64,000 bases of DNA from an uncultured Holdemanella sp. (GCF_934754935.1 NZ_CAKVJB010000010.1:1-64000), one strand, 5' to 3'; positions 42,136-51,939 are shown, counted from the first letter of the stretch. Translations and numbers: made by a program. The notes: generated by a model not told the origin, from the sequence alone.

Positions 42136-43388
42136 ACACTAGCCTTCATTTCTTCACTTAATTTCGCATTGGCCAACATCAAGCGAATACGATTTTCCTG
42201 ATTTACTTTTGAAGCACTCGGATCATAGTCAATCGCAACAATATTAGCTTCAGGATATTCATCCTTGATCTTACGAACCATGCCTTTGGCAACAATATGA
42301 TTGGGTAAACAACCAAATGGCTGTGCACTGATCACATTGGTAACACCGCTTTTAATTAATGAAACAACCTCACCTGTTAAAAGCCAACCTTCACCCATTT
42401 TTACACCAGGATCAATAAAAGCTTTTCCATTATCAATCACTTCACTAAAATCATCCGGCGCAATAAATGTACCATCTTTTTTTACGATATCTCTAAATGT
42501 TTTCTGCATACGCATAATCACATCTTTTACTATATTGTATATATAGTGATTCTTAGCGTGCATATGATAATATTCATAATCAATAATTGAATTTTCTACG
42601 CAGTATAACGCAAAATCCATCACGCCTGATAGAACAGGTTCAAAGCCTTCTTCAATTAAATAATCTTCTAAATGTTGGTTTCCTAATGGAGAATATTTCA
42701 TATAGATTTCTCCAACAATTCCAATCCGAATCTTATCTTGAGTTCGATCTTGAGGAATTGCCTTAAACATTTCCAACATCTTTTTATAAATACGTTTGGA
42801 TTGTTTATAAGAACCATGTTCAAATGTTGGAATCAATTCATCAATAAATTGATTGACTGCCTTTTCTGTAGCTCCTTTTTCAAGTTCATAAGGCTTTACT
42901 TGATTGCTAAGCCACATTAAGGCATCTCCATATAAAGCTCCATAAAGAATACGAAGAATCAAAGGCATGGTAAATTCAACGCTACTGCCTTTTTCAAGTC
43001 CATTCGCATTGGCAGATAAACAAGGAATGTGTTGCCATCCTTCCATAGCCAAAGCTTTTCTTAATAAGGAAAGATAATTGCTGGCACGACATCCTCCGGC
43101 TGTTTGTGTAATAGCACAAGCTACATGATCCATATCGTACTTACCACTTTTTAAGGCATCAATCATTTGTCCAATAACCAATAATGCTGGATAACAAGTA
43201 TCATTATGCACATGGGCCAAGCCTTCTTCACGTACTTGATCTCCTTCATTTGTCAAAACTTCTAATTTATACCCACTTTTCGCAAAGACCGGTGTCAATA
43301 AACAAAAGTGAATGGGAAGCATAGAAGGAACTAAAATTGTATAATCCTTCTTCATATCCGAATTAAATAATGTATATTCTAAACTCAA
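42132..43388 (-). CDS. 2-hydroxyacyl-CoA dehydratase-like protein (COG3581 type)
   Basis: A 418-aa cytosolic protein related to the D subunit region of 2-hydroxyglutaryl-CoA dehydratases. Likely Fe-S Cys are in NDTCYPALL, TAGGCRASNY and PFGCLPNHI. In many Bacillota this module is fused to the C-terminus of the activase; here it is a separate gene starting two bases after it. Initiation is at a TTG with AAAGGAG seven bases upstream, in the end of the activase gene. Substrate unknown: no 2-hydroxyacyl-CoA pathway genes are next to it. Confidence 0.82.
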   Translation of the reverse strand: MSLEYTLFNSDMKKDYTILVPSMLPIHFCLLTPVFAKSGYKLEVLTNEGDQVREEGLAHVHNDTCYPALLVIGQMIDALKSGKYDMDHVACAITQTAGGCRASNYLSLLRKALAMEGWQHIPCLSANANGLEKGSSVEFTMPLILRILYGALYGDALMWLSNQVKPYELEKGATEKAVNQFIDELIPTFEHGSYKQSKRIYKKMLEMFKAIPQDRTQDKIRIGIVGEIYMKYSPLGNQHLEDYLIEEGFEPVLSGVMDFALYCVENSIIDYEYYHMHAKNHYIYNIVKDVIMRMQKTFRDIVKKDGTFIAPDDFSEVIDNGKAFIDPGVKMGEGWLLTGEVVSLIKSGVTNVISAQPFGCLPNHIVAKGMVRKIKDEYPEANIVAIDYDPSASKVNQENRIRLMLANAKLSEEMKASV

Positions 43389-43390
43389 TT

Positions 43391-46309
43391 TTAGACTCCT
43401 TTCTTTTGGGCAATCGCCTCTTTTAAAGAACGCAAACGAATTTTAGCTGCACCTAAATTATCAATTTCATCAATCTTGATTTGTGTATAAAATTTATTTC
43501 CATCCTTTAATATATCTCGAACCTCATCACTTGTGATCGCATCAATACCACATCCAAAACTTACAAGCTGAATTAAATTCATGTCTTTATTGTCATTCAC
43601 ATAGTGAGCTGCTTGATATAATCTTGCATGATATGTCCATTGATTTAAAACATTCACTTTGTGATTCATCTGACGAGGAACACTTTCTTCACTGACCACC
43701 ACAAAGCCAAGTTGTGTCAACAATTGATTCATTTGGTGATTGATGAGTGGATCTAAGTGATATGGACGTCCACAAAGAACAATAATCGGATGATTGTTTT
43801 CGCGTGCATACAAAACGGCTTTTCGATGTTCTTTTACCAATTGTTCATGGAATGCTTCATATTCATTTGTTGCAGCGTTTTTCGCAATAATAATATCTTT
43901 TTCACTAAAATGAATACCCACTTTTTCAAAATGCATGCGTATAGCTTTCGCAAAAGTTGCATTGTCATCAAAACTAATAAATGGATATACAATTTTTGTA
44001 TCACCAAAATCCATATTGGCCGCGATCACTTCTGGATAGTAGGCAACTAATGGACAATTATAATGATTATCCGATTGATGTTCATCTACATTATAGGTCA
44101 TACATGGATAGAAAATCACATCTATACCTTCATTGATCAATTGTTGAATGTGTCCATGGACGACTTTAGCTGGAAAACATGCCGTATCACTTGGAATACT
44201 TTGTTGTCCTGAATGATACATTTCTTTTGTGCTTGGCTTTGACCATACAATTTCATAGCCTAAACTATCAAAGAATCGTGTCCAGAAAGGCAATAAATCA
44301 TAGTTATTTAAAACTAGAGGCATACCAATCTTTTTATCATGCTTGAATTTTTTCTTTTGCGCATTCAACATATCTGTTTTGATCTTATATAGATCTGGAA
44401 GTTCTTCCTTCTTTGTCTCTAAATGATGCACCATCTTATCACATTTGTTTCCGGCAACTAAACGTGTTCCATCATTAAATGTATTGATTGTCAATGAACA
44501 ATGGTTATTGCAGCCTTGGCAAGCCACAGATTGTGATTTATGCGTAAATTTAACAAGTTGTTCATAATTCAAAATATTACTTTTAGTACGATGTAATTTT
44601 TTGGCATATAAAGCCGCACCATAAGCACCCATTAAAGGTGCAATACTTGGTCGAATCACTTCAAGTCCTAGCTCTTGTTCAAAACAGCGAAGGACAGAAT
44701 CATTTTGGAAAGTTCCACCTTGTACAACGATATGTTTTCCTATATCATCCTTATTTTTGGCACGAATGACTTTATACAATGCGTTCTTTACAACAGATTT
44801 ACATAATCCAGCTGAAATATCTTCAATGCTGGCACCATTCTTTTGAGCTTGTTTAACCCCTGAATTCATAAATACCGTACATCGTGTTCCTAAATCCACA
44901 GGGTGTTTTGATTTCAATCCTAATTTAGCGAATTCTTTCGCATCATATCCTAATGATTTTGCGAATGTTTCAATAAATGAACCACATCCACTTGAACAAG
45001 CTTCATTCAATACAATATCGTCGATGTGTCCATCACGAATTTTAAAGCACTTAATATCCTGTCCACCAATGTCTAGTATGTAGTCTACATCTGGATTAAA
45101 GGAGCGTGCAGCCGTATAATGTGCCATTGTTTCAACAATTCCACCATCTAAATGGAAGGCATGACGCATCAATTCTTCACCATATCCTGTGGCATAGGCT
45201 CCATAAATTTTAATATTTGGATTTGTTTCATAAATCTTCTTTAAATCCTCTAATACAACATCTAGTGGATTTCCCTTATTTGAAGTGTATGAATCATATA
45301 GAATCGCATCGTTTTCATCCAATAAAACGAGTTTTGTGGTCGTTGAACCTGAATCAATTCCTAAATAGGCTTTGCCTAAATAATCTTTTAACTGAGCATA
45401 CTTCGCATCATGTGATTTATGACGTTCAATAAATTTTTGATAGTCTTCTTCATTTTCAAATAAAGGTTTTGATTCCGTTAATTTAGCCGGTGCATGCACT
45501 AAATCTTCTAGAGCCTTATACAATTCATCATATGTATATTCTTGATCTGCACAAATGGCTGTCCCTAGTGCCACAAAGTTAATGGCTGTTTCAGGACAAT
45601 TGACTTGTGCATCACTTAATTTTAAAGTCTCGACAAAACGTTTTCTTAGTCCACTTAAGAAATATAAAGGACCACCTAAAAATAGAATATTTCCTTCAAT
45701 CTTTCTTCCTTGTGCAAGTGAAGTGATAGTTTGATCTACAACTGCTTGAAAAATACTAGCACACAAATCACATTTATCCACACCTTGATTGATCAATGGC
45801 TGAATATCTGTTTTCGCAAACACACCACAGCGAGATGCGATGGGATATAAACGATGATAGTTTAAACTAGCTTCATTCATTTCTTCCAAAGACATATTTA
45901 ATAAGGTAGACATTTGGTCAATAAATGCACCTGTACCACCGGCACAAGTGGAATTCATTCTTTGTTCTACACTTCCTTGAAAGAAAAGAATTTTTGCGTC
46001 TTCTCCACCAAGTTCAATGGCGCAATCCGTTCCTGGATATAATTTAGTGACTCCCGTTGCACTTGCGAATACTTCTTGCACAAATGGCAACTCACCTTGT
46101 TCGCATAATCCTAAAGCACCCGATCCACTGATTGCGAATTTAAATGGTTCTTTTGTATATTTCTTTAATTCTACTAATTTATCTAAAGCTTTTTGACGCA
46201 CTTGCGCCTTGTGTCTTTCATAACTTTTATAACAGATTTGGTTATTTTCATCTAAAACAACTGCTTTGATTGTTGTACTTCCAATGTCGAATCCTATACG
46301 ATAACCCAT
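43391..46309 (-). CDS. Double BadF/BcrA ATPase - DUF2229 protein (2-hydroxyacyl-CoA dehydratase activase family)
   Basis: A 972-aa protein with two tandem ASKHA ATPase domains (about 1-265 and 315-570) and a DUF2229-type region (about 640-970). Each ATPase copy has the phosphate loop (FDIGSTTIKAV, IDSGSTTTKLV) and the two Cys that in activases bridge a [4Fe-4S] cluster across the dimer (TCAGGTGAF with SRCGVF; ACSSGCGSF with TRCTVF). Another Cys cluster CQGCNNHC lies near 630. Such activases use ATP to drive one electron into a dehydratase. The start is the ATG with GGAGG five bases upstream; an earlier ATG at 46321 overlaps that site. A TATAAT box lies at 46342-46347. The target reaction is unknown. 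Confidence 0.85.
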   Translation of the reverse strand: MGYRIGFDIGSTTIKAVVLDENNQICYKSYERHKAQVRQKALDKLVELKKYTKEPFKFAISGSGALGLCEQGELPFVQEVFASATGVTKLYPGTDCAIELGGEDAKILFFQGSVEQRMNSTCAGGTGAFIDQMSTLLNMSLEEMNEASLNYHRLYPIASRCGVFAKTDIQPLINQGVDKCDLCASIFQAVVDQTITSLAQGRKIEGNILFLGGPLYFLSGLRKRFVETLKLSDAQVNCPETAINFVALGTAICADQEYTYDELYKALEDLVHAPAKLTESKPLFENEEDYQKFIERHKSHDAKYAQLKDYLGKAYLGIDSGSTTTKLVLLDENDAILYDSYTSNKGNPLDVVLEDLKKIYETNPNIKIYGAYATGYGEELMRHAFHLDGGIVETMAHYTAARSFNPDVDYILDIGGQDIKCFKIRDGHIDDIVLNEACSSGCGSFIETFAKSLGYDAKEFAKLGLKSKHPVDLGTRCTVFMNSGVKQAQKNGASIEDISAGLCKSVVKNALYKVIRAKNKDDIGKHIVVQGGTFQNDSVLRCFEQELGLEVIRPSIAPLMGAYGAALYAKKLHRTKSNILNYEQLVKFTHKSQSVACQGCNNHCSLTINTFNDGTRLVAGNKCDKMVHHLETKKEELPDLYKIKTDMLNAQKKKFKHDKKIGMPLVLNNYDLLPFWTRFFDSLGYEIVWSKPSTKEMYHSGQQSIPSDTACFPAKVVHGHIQQLINEGIDVIFYPCMTYNVDEHQSDNHYNCPLVAYYPEVIAANMDFGDTKIVYPFISFDDNATFAKAIRMHFEKVGIHFSEKDIIIAKNAATNEYEAFHEQLVKEHRKAVLYARENNHPIIVLCGRPYHLDPLINHQMNQLLTQLGFVVVSEESVPRQMNHKVNVLNQWTYHARLYQAAHYVNDNKDMNLIQLVSFGCGIDAITSDEVRDILKDGNKFYTQIKIDEIDNLGAAKIRLRSLKEAIAQKKGV

Positions 46310-46388
46310 AATCTCCTCCATTTTCTTATTTTATCAGTATTATTATACTCATTTTTCATTTTTTTTCATGTTTTCAGCTCAAAATTAA

Positions 46389-46420
46389 TACAACACAATA
46401 AATATGTTCACTTTGTTGTA
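46389..46420. repeat. Inverted repeat in the divergent activase/MFS intergenic region
   Basis: TACAACA (46389-46395) and TGTTGTA (46414-46420) are perfect 7-base arms 18 bases apart in the 210-base gap between two divergent genes. It could be an operator. No T-tract follows, so it is not a terminator. The rest of the gap is AT-rich with only weak promoter matches. Confidence 0.35.
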
Positions 46421-46519
46421 GATTATTCGAAACAAAACATATATCATTAAATTAACAAATTGTTTACATATCAAAGATTAAAATTTGATAAAATTAATTT
46501 TGGAAAGTTGGTAAAACAG

Positions 46520-47755
46520 ATGAAAAACAAATTAACAAAACTTGAATTCAAGTGGATTTGTTACGACATGGGAAACTCTGCCTTTATTTTATTAGTCGCA
46601 ACAATTCTTCCTATTTATTTTAATTATCTTTCAAGCTCACAAGGTGTAGCCGAACACAACTACTTAAGTTATTGGAGCTATGCAGCAAGTATTTCGACAT
46701 TAATTGTTGCACTTGCAGGTCCAATTCTAGGAACACTAGCTGACTATAAAAATCACAAAAAGAAAATCTTCTTAACAACCGCGATGCTAGGCGCATTGGC
46801 CCTTGCATGTTTCTGGATTCCTAGTTCTTGGTTTGCATTTCTAGTACTATTTGTAGCTGCCAAAGTTGCCTATTCTTTATCTTTGATCGTATATGACTCC
46901 ATGTTAACAGACATTACGACAGAAGAAAGAATGGATGCCGTAAGTTCAAAAGGATATGCATGGGGATATATTGGTAGTGTTGTTCCATTTATTATCAGTT
47001 TAGTCTTTGTATTAATGTATGACAAAATGGGCATGACATTAAAAACAGCTATGATGATCGCATTTATATTAAATGCGGTATGGTGGATTGCCTTTACACT
47101 TCCTTTAGTAAAGAGCTACAAACAAAAATACTATATTGAACCAGAAGCACATCCTGCTTTGGATACATTTACTCGTTTAAAAGACACTTTAATGAAAGCT
47201 AAAGAACAAAAGAAAGTCTTCTTATTCTTACTTGCATTCTTCTTCTATATTGATGGTGTATATACAATCATTGATATGGCTACCGCATATGGAACAAGTT
47301 TAGGATTAAATACAACTGGACTTCTATTAGCCTTATTGTTGACACAAATCGTTGCCTTCCCTGCAAGTTTAACATTTGCCGTATTATCGAAGACAAAAAA
47401 CACAGCTTCATTAATTAAAGTCGCAATCATCGCATACTTCTTAATTGCCCTATTTGCCGTACAATTAGATAAACAATGGGAATTCTGGGTATTAGCGGTT
47501 GCGGTTGGATGTTTCCAAGGTGGTATTCAAGCTTTATCTAGATCATACTTCGCAAAGATCATTCCAGAAAATGCCAGTGGTGAATACTTCGGATTATTCG
47601 ATATCTGTGGTAAAGGCGCTAGCTTTTTAGGAACTATGTTGATTGGTGTTGTAACACAGATTACAGGTAAACAAAACTTAGGTGTTGCCGCTATCTCTAT
47701 CATGTTTGTGGTTGGATATTTAATCTTTAATAAAGTATCCAAAATGGACGACTAA
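46520..47755 (+). CDS. MFS transporter, UMF1/Atg22-like family
   Basis: A 411-aa membrane transporter with about twelve hydrophobic segments. The N-terminal EFKWICYDMGNSAFILLVAT, GTLADYKNHKK and the late block GGIQALSRSYFAKIIPENASGEYFGLFDICGKG are the hallmarks of the UMF1 (vacuole effluxer Atg22-like) group. The start is the ATG before KNKLTKLEF; a TTG 60 bases earlier would add residues not seen in the family. The ribosome-binding site is weak (GGTAAAACAG). Substrate unknown. Monocistronic, convergent with the XRE regulator. Confidence 0.9.
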   Translation: MKNKLTKLEFKWICYDMGNSAFILLVATILPIYFNYLSSSQGVAEHNYLSYWSYAASISTLIVALAGPILGTLADYKNHKKKIFLTTAMLGALALACFWIPSSWFAFLVLFVAAKVAYSLSLIVYDSMLTDITTEERMDAVSSKGYAWGYIGSVVPFIISLVFVLMYDKMGMTLKTAMMIAFILNAVWWIAFTLPLVKSYKQKYYIEPEAHPALDTFTRLKDTLMKAKEQKKVFLFLLAFFFYIDGVYTIIDMATAYGTSLGLNTTGLLLALLLTQIVAFPASLTFAVLSKTKNTASLIKVAIIAYFLIALFAVQLDKQWEFWVLAVAVGCFQGGIQALSRSYFAKIIPENASGEYFGLFDICGKGASFLGTMLIGVVTQITGKQNLGVAAISIMFVVGYLIFNKVSKMDD

Positions 47756-47790
47756 AAAAGATTGTACAAATAAAGTACAATCTTTTTTTA
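47754..47790. terminator. Bidirectional terminator between the MFS and XRE genes
   Basis: GATTGTAC (47760-47767) pairs with GTACAATC (47775-47782) and is flanked by A-rich sequence before and seven T after, so it works in both directions. It starts directly at the MFS stop codon and reaches the 3' end of the XRE gene. Confidence 0.88.
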
Positions 47791-48744
47791 ATCCACCTTC
47801 ATTACCACTTTTACAATTCCATACAATGCTGCATATAAGACGGTTGCAACTGGCCAAACAATATAGGTTATATCCCATTGTTTAGTCCATAAGCTCCAAC
47901 CAAGATAAATAGCTGTTGTAAGACACCAATAGGCACCTGTAAATGTTTCAGTTTTCTTCTTTGCGAGCTTTTCTTTTTTTGTAAAGTCACCTTCTTGTAG
48001 CAATGTATCATAGCTACTTTTTATTGTAGAAACACGAATTAAAATATTCACACCAACAGAAGCCAAAATCATTAATGCCACTAAACATAATGTACACACA
48101 TAATCTGAAGCTTCCATGCACCCTGCAATGATCAACGGGATTACAGATAAAATACATAGAACAACACCACATGCTAGAGAAAAAGAATACTGTTCTTGAT
48201 AGCTTTGATTCTTTTCTTTGACTAGTCCTGTTACACCATATTCCGTTTCAAAGGGTTCTTGTTCTAAATACTGTAATGGACTCAATTTAATTCCTGTTTT
48301 GATAAAGATAAATACTGCAAGTGCAACCATACCTAATAATGTGGTGCACGCAAGTGCAATAGCTAAGCCATCATTAAACGTTGAAACCAGAAATAAAGGA
48401 ATTGGACTTAAGATGCATAATGTTGTCGCATTCGCAAGCATAGGTGCCGCTTTTTTCTTTTCATCCATATATGCATTTGCTTCTTCCATACTCACACGAT
48501 GTAATTCACTATCTGTATCACATGTTGTCTCTGTATTTTCTTTCTCAATTTCATCTTTTAATAAGTAATCTGTGCTTACTCCAAATAAATCTGCCAACTG
48601 AATGATCTTTTTTAAATCCGGAATAGCCCCAGCACTTTCCCATTTTGAAACCGATTGTCTAGACACACCTAGTTTTTGTGCAAGATCCTCTTGGGTCCAT
48701 CCATTCTTTTTTCTTTCTTCAATTATTTTATCGGCTAGAATCAT
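47788..48744 (-). CDS. XRE-family regulator with a C-terminal membrane domain
   Basis: A 318-aa protein. Residues 1-60 are a Cro/C1-type helix-turn-helix (WTQEDLAQKLGVSRQSVSKWE, split by the recognition helix) followed by LFGVSTDYLLKDE. From about 100 on there are six hydrophobic segments, so the DNA-binding domain is tethered to the membrane. Such proteins are common in Bacillota and often act on a neighbouring membrane gene; the target here is unknown. GGAGG precedes the ATG. An imperfect repeat of AACT/AGTT and GTC/GAC lies upstream (48797-48829) and may be an operator. Confidence 0.85.
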   Translation of the reverse strand: MILADKIIEERKKNGWTQEDLAQKLGVSRQSVSKWESAGAIPDLKKIIQLADLFGVSTDYLLKDEIEKENTETTCDTDSELHRVSMEEANAYMDEKKKAAPMLANATTLCILSPIPLFLVSTFNDGLAIALACTTLLGMVALAVFIFIKTGIKLSPLQYLEQEPFETEYGVTGLVKEKNQSYQEQYSFSLACGVVLCILSVIPLIIAGCMEASDYVCTLCLVALMILASVGVNILIRVSTIKSSYDTLLQEGDFTKKEKLAKKKTETFTGAYWCLTTAIYLGWSLWTKQWDITYIVWPVATVLYAALYGIVKVVMKVD

Positions 48745-48835
48745 ATTTCTTCCTCCTTAGCCAAAGTTTACTAAAATGCGCGGTTGCATTCCACCAACTC
48801 GACTTGTCAATTTATCAATCGACAGTTGCATAGAC

Positions 48836-48866
48836 TAGAAAAGACCTACTTTTACGCAAGTCTTTA
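48836..48866 (-). terminator. Probable terminator of the hybrid sensor kinase gene
   Basis: On the minus strand AAAGAC (48865-48860) pairs with GTCTTT (48845-48840), with a further ACTT/AAGT inside, followed by a short T-run. Confidence 0.5.
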
Positions 48867-48867
48867 T

Positions 48868-51800
48868 CTAAGCCACATATTTTCTTAATATTTGATTCAG
48901 TTTTTGTTCATCAATAGGTTTTGAAATCGAATCATTCATAATCGTTTGATCAATTTCATATTCGGATTGTGCACTCATCGCAACAATTGGAATGGATGGA
49001 TTAATTTTGTGAATGCATCTAGCCGCTTCATCCCCATTCATTTTTGGCATCATGATATCCATTAAAATTAAAGAGTATGTATTTGGTTGTTCCTTAACTT
49101 TTTCAACCGCCTCTAATCCATTCCATGCCTTATCAATATTTACATATTCACCCAAGTAAAACTCGGCCACTTCCATATTGATTTCATTGTCTTCTACTAA
49201 AAGAATTTTTTTATTCTTTAAATCCAATTTTGAAGCATCTTGTTTTTTATTTTTAGACGAATCCAATTGATAAGTAAGAACCACCTTGATTTGTGTACCT
49301 ACACCCACTTCACTTTTAACTTCAATAGTTCCACCCAGCTTATCCACTAAGCCCTTCACAATCGACATACCTAAACCAGTTCCTTCATATCTTGTTCTGG
49401 CATCTTGTTTAGCTTGTGAAAAAGGCGTAAACAGCTGATTTTCAATATAATCTTCACTCATCCCAATTCCTGTGTCTATGATTTCAAATTCAAATGTAAC
49501 TTTTGAATCATCACTCTTTATTTCTCTAACATACGTATCAATTGTGCCATTTGGCTTATTATACTTAATCGCATTCGTCAACAAATTAACAAGAATTCGT
49601 CTAAGTTGTAATGCATCACCAATTAAATGTGTATGAACTATATTGTCCATATGCTTATGATATGTAATATTTTGAATTGACACTTGGGCATCAATCAAAT
49701 CACTTATTTCATCAATCACATGATTTAAATCAAAGGACTCATTCACAATTTCCATATGATCCGATTGTAATTTTGACATATTTAAAACATCTTCAACCAA
49801 TTCATTTAAATGGTTCGTCAATATTTCAATCTTATTCAAAGAATCATCCAACTTATCCATATCACCCCAGTTTTTACGAATAATCTGCATCATGCCTAAA
49901 ATACCATTGATCGGCGTACGAATATCATGGCTCATGCGATTCATAAAATCCGTTTTCGCTTTACTTTCTAAATCCACCTTTTGATAAGCCAATTGAAGCT
50001 GTTTCATTTCTCTATCTTCCTTTTCATGGAAAGAAGAAGTGTTTCTAAATAATAGAATAGCACGAACTATATTTCGTTCACTTTGAATATCTACATCATA
50101 AATTGTTTCTTCACTCATCAAAATCATTTCTTGAACCCAAATCACTCGATCATCGGACATTTGAATTTGATATTCCACCGTAACATGCTTATCCCCAGCT
50201 TTATAGCGATCTAATAGGCTTTGGCAAGATTCTACAATTTCAAAACTCCCTAAACAATCTTCTAATACATTAGGTTTCCATTGTTTAAAATAAGCTTCAT
50301 ATGAACAAGGTAACATAGGCTTTTTATTTTTCTGCATATATTTATCATAAATACCATCAATTTGATTTTCTGTTAAATTCACAGAAAAAATAGATTGTGC
50401 CATATTCATCAAAGCTTCAATATAATTCGCATTTTCTAAGATGGATTGTTTCAACTGATCATAGTAACGCATCAATTGTTTCTTTTCATCCATCTCTACA
50501 GTATTCGAATACATTTTAAATCCCAACACAAAATGATGTAGATTTCCATACTCGTCACTATCCAAGTAAACTGCTATGATTTTACCTTTCAATTCTGTAT
50601 GATTCACTCGATGACAATATGGTATTTCAAATACAGGATTTTCCTTTGTGACATGCTTATTCAAACTATCCATGTTTAAGACATGACGATAATCCTTTCT
50701 TTGATCTTCATTAAACAATTCATCTAAGATTTGTTCAATGGCACCCGAATAATTTCCATCTTCAGCTAAGAAGAAAGAATAACCTGCACGCAAAGTAAAA
50801 TATGCATCTGTCTTGGCATCACAATATATACAATCTGAGAAATTAAATCCTTTATCTTTTAATTGTTGAATCACACTTAGAATCAAATCTCTTTTCTTGG
50901 CAGCCTCTTTAATTTTTGCCTGGTTTTTATCAATATACATATTTTTATCTGCCTGACAAAACAATTCGCGCATTGTGAGTCCTAAAAAATCATTTGAATA
51001 CGCAAAACCAGCCGCATAGCTTAATGGCATTTCTGTACAATGATCACATACACGTTTTATATTCTCTAAATTTCTTTTTACATCTTCCCTTGTCACATCT
51101 TTAAAGAAAGCAATGAATTCATCTCCACCATAACGACCTACAAATTGATTTTCATCCACACCTTTACGAAGACTTTTCGCAAACGAATGGATATATAAAT
51201 CGCCTCTTTCGTGTCCTTGTTGATTATTAATAATTCTTAGATTATTCAAATCAAATACACAGATTGCCATATTTTGTTCAACTTCTAAAGTAAGAATTTC
51301 CTCACACTTATTTTTATTTGGTAAGCCCGTAGCTTCGTCTAAATAGATTTTACTTTTTAATTCTCGATTTGCCTTCGCATAACGAAAAGCTTTAAAAAGT
51401 TCATATAAAATCATAAATATTAAGACAACAATATCTGCAATTGTCATAAGCTCAAATTGTTTAAGTCGGGTTGCGATTCTTTGTGAATACGATTCCGCAA
51501 GGCCGGTCGCTACATCACATAAGCTAAAAAATATTTCACTCTTCTCAATTATATTTGTATTCTCATAGCCAACTTGTCGCACAATATAAATCTCTTGTTT
51601 TAAAGTGTCAAAATAATCATCTAATTCTTCCATCTTCACCTGAAAAGCCTTGTCATCCAAAGAAACTAAATTTAGCTCTTCACTACCAAAACGAAGACCT
51701 TCAATATATCCTTCAACATCCGCAATCATTTCATCCTGTGGAATTCTAGCATCTTCCAACTTAATGATACGCTGCGTTTTTCCACGCACTAATCCCGCAT

Positions 51801-51939
51801 AATTGACAACACGTGCAGTTCCTTGAATACGTGAAACCATCATAATGATGATTAAAATGAGCACAATTAAAAGACTGGTAAATACCGTCATTAAAAAGCG
51901 CATTATTTTTGAGAAATGATTCTTTTTTTTGTTTTTCAT
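48868..51939 (-). CDS. GGDEF - histidine kinase - receiver hybrid membrane sensor
   Basis: A 1023-aa signalling protein. A membrane helix (about 14-36), an extracellular helical sensor (about 40-160) and a second helix (164-186) lead to a GGDEF domain with intact signature at 271-275 and the FDLNN substrate motif; the RxxD inhibitory site is absent. A long PAS-like region (360-640) follows, then HisKA with His671 in MSHDIRTP, HATPase with NAIKYN, DTGIGMS and GTGLGMS, and a receiver with phospho-acceptor Asp961 in LMDIMMP. It may thus make c-di-GMP and run a phosphorelay. No response regulator or HPt gene adjoins it. It has no Shine-Dalgarno sequence; TACAAT ends six bases before the ATG. Confidence 0.9.
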   Translation of the reverse strand: MKNKKKNHFSKIMRFLMTVFTSLLIVLILIIIMMVSRIQGTARVVNYAGLVRGKTQRIIKLEDARIPQDEMIADVEGYIEGLRFGSEELNLVSLDDKAFQVKMEELDDYFDTLKQEIYIVRQVGYENTNIIEKSEIFFSLCDVATGLAESYSQRIATRLKQFELMTIADIVVLIFMILYELFKAFRYAKANRELKSKIYLDEATGLPNKNKCEEILTLEVEQNMAICVFDLNNLRIINNQQGHERGDLYIHSFAKSLRKGVDENQFVGRYGGDEFIAFFKDVTREDVKRNLENIKRVCDHCTEMPLSYAAGFAYSNDFLGLTMRELFCQADKNMYIDKNQAKIKEAAKKRDLILSVIQQLKDKGFNFSDCIYCDAKTDAYFTLRAGYSFFLAEDGNYSGAIEQILDELFNEDQRKDYRHVLNMDSLNKHVTKENPVFEIPYCHRVNHTELKGKIIAVYLDSDEYGNLHHFVLGFKMYSNTVEMDEKKQLMRYYDQLKQSILENANYIEALMNMAQSIFSVNLTENQIDGIYDKYMQKNKKPMLPCSYEAYFKQWKPNVLEDCLGSFEIVESCQSLLDRYKAGDKHVTVEYQIQMSDDRVIWVQEMILMSEETIYDVDIQSERNIVRAILLFRNTSSFHEKEDREMKQLQLAYQKVDLESKAKTDFMNRMSHDIRTPINGILGMMQIIRKNWGDMDKLDDSLNKIEILTNHLNELVEDVLNMSKLQSDHMEIVNESFDLNHVIDEISDLIDAQVSIQNITYHKHMDNIVHTHLIGDALQLRRILVNLLTNAIKYNKPNGTIDTYVREIKSDDSKVTFEFEIIDTGIGMSEDYIENQLFTPFSQAKQDARTRYEGTGLGMSIVKGLVDKLGGTIEVKSEVGVGTQIKVVLTYQLDSSKNKKQDASKLDLKNKKILLVEDNEINMEVAEFYLGEYVNIDKAWNGLEAVEKVKEQPNTYSLILMDIMMPKMNGDEAARCIHKINPSIPIVAMSAQSEYEIDQTIMNDSISKPIDEQKLNQILRKYVA

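Noticed and set aside
43380..43395. A frameshift splitting one large activase-dehydratase gene into two
   Set aside because: The activase ends in a clean stop and the next gene has a TTG with AAAGGAG at ideal spacing. A two-gene layout is a known arrangement, so gene fission is more likely than a sequencing error.
46460..46519. TTG start 60 bases upstream for the MFS gene
   Set aside because: No ribosome-binding site, and the added residues do not resemble the family N-terminus; the ATG at 46520 fits.
48790..48832. Promoter with perfect TTGACA upstream of the XRE gene
   Set aside because: A TTGACA is present on the minus strand but no -10 box lies at a suitable distance, so I did not call a promoter.
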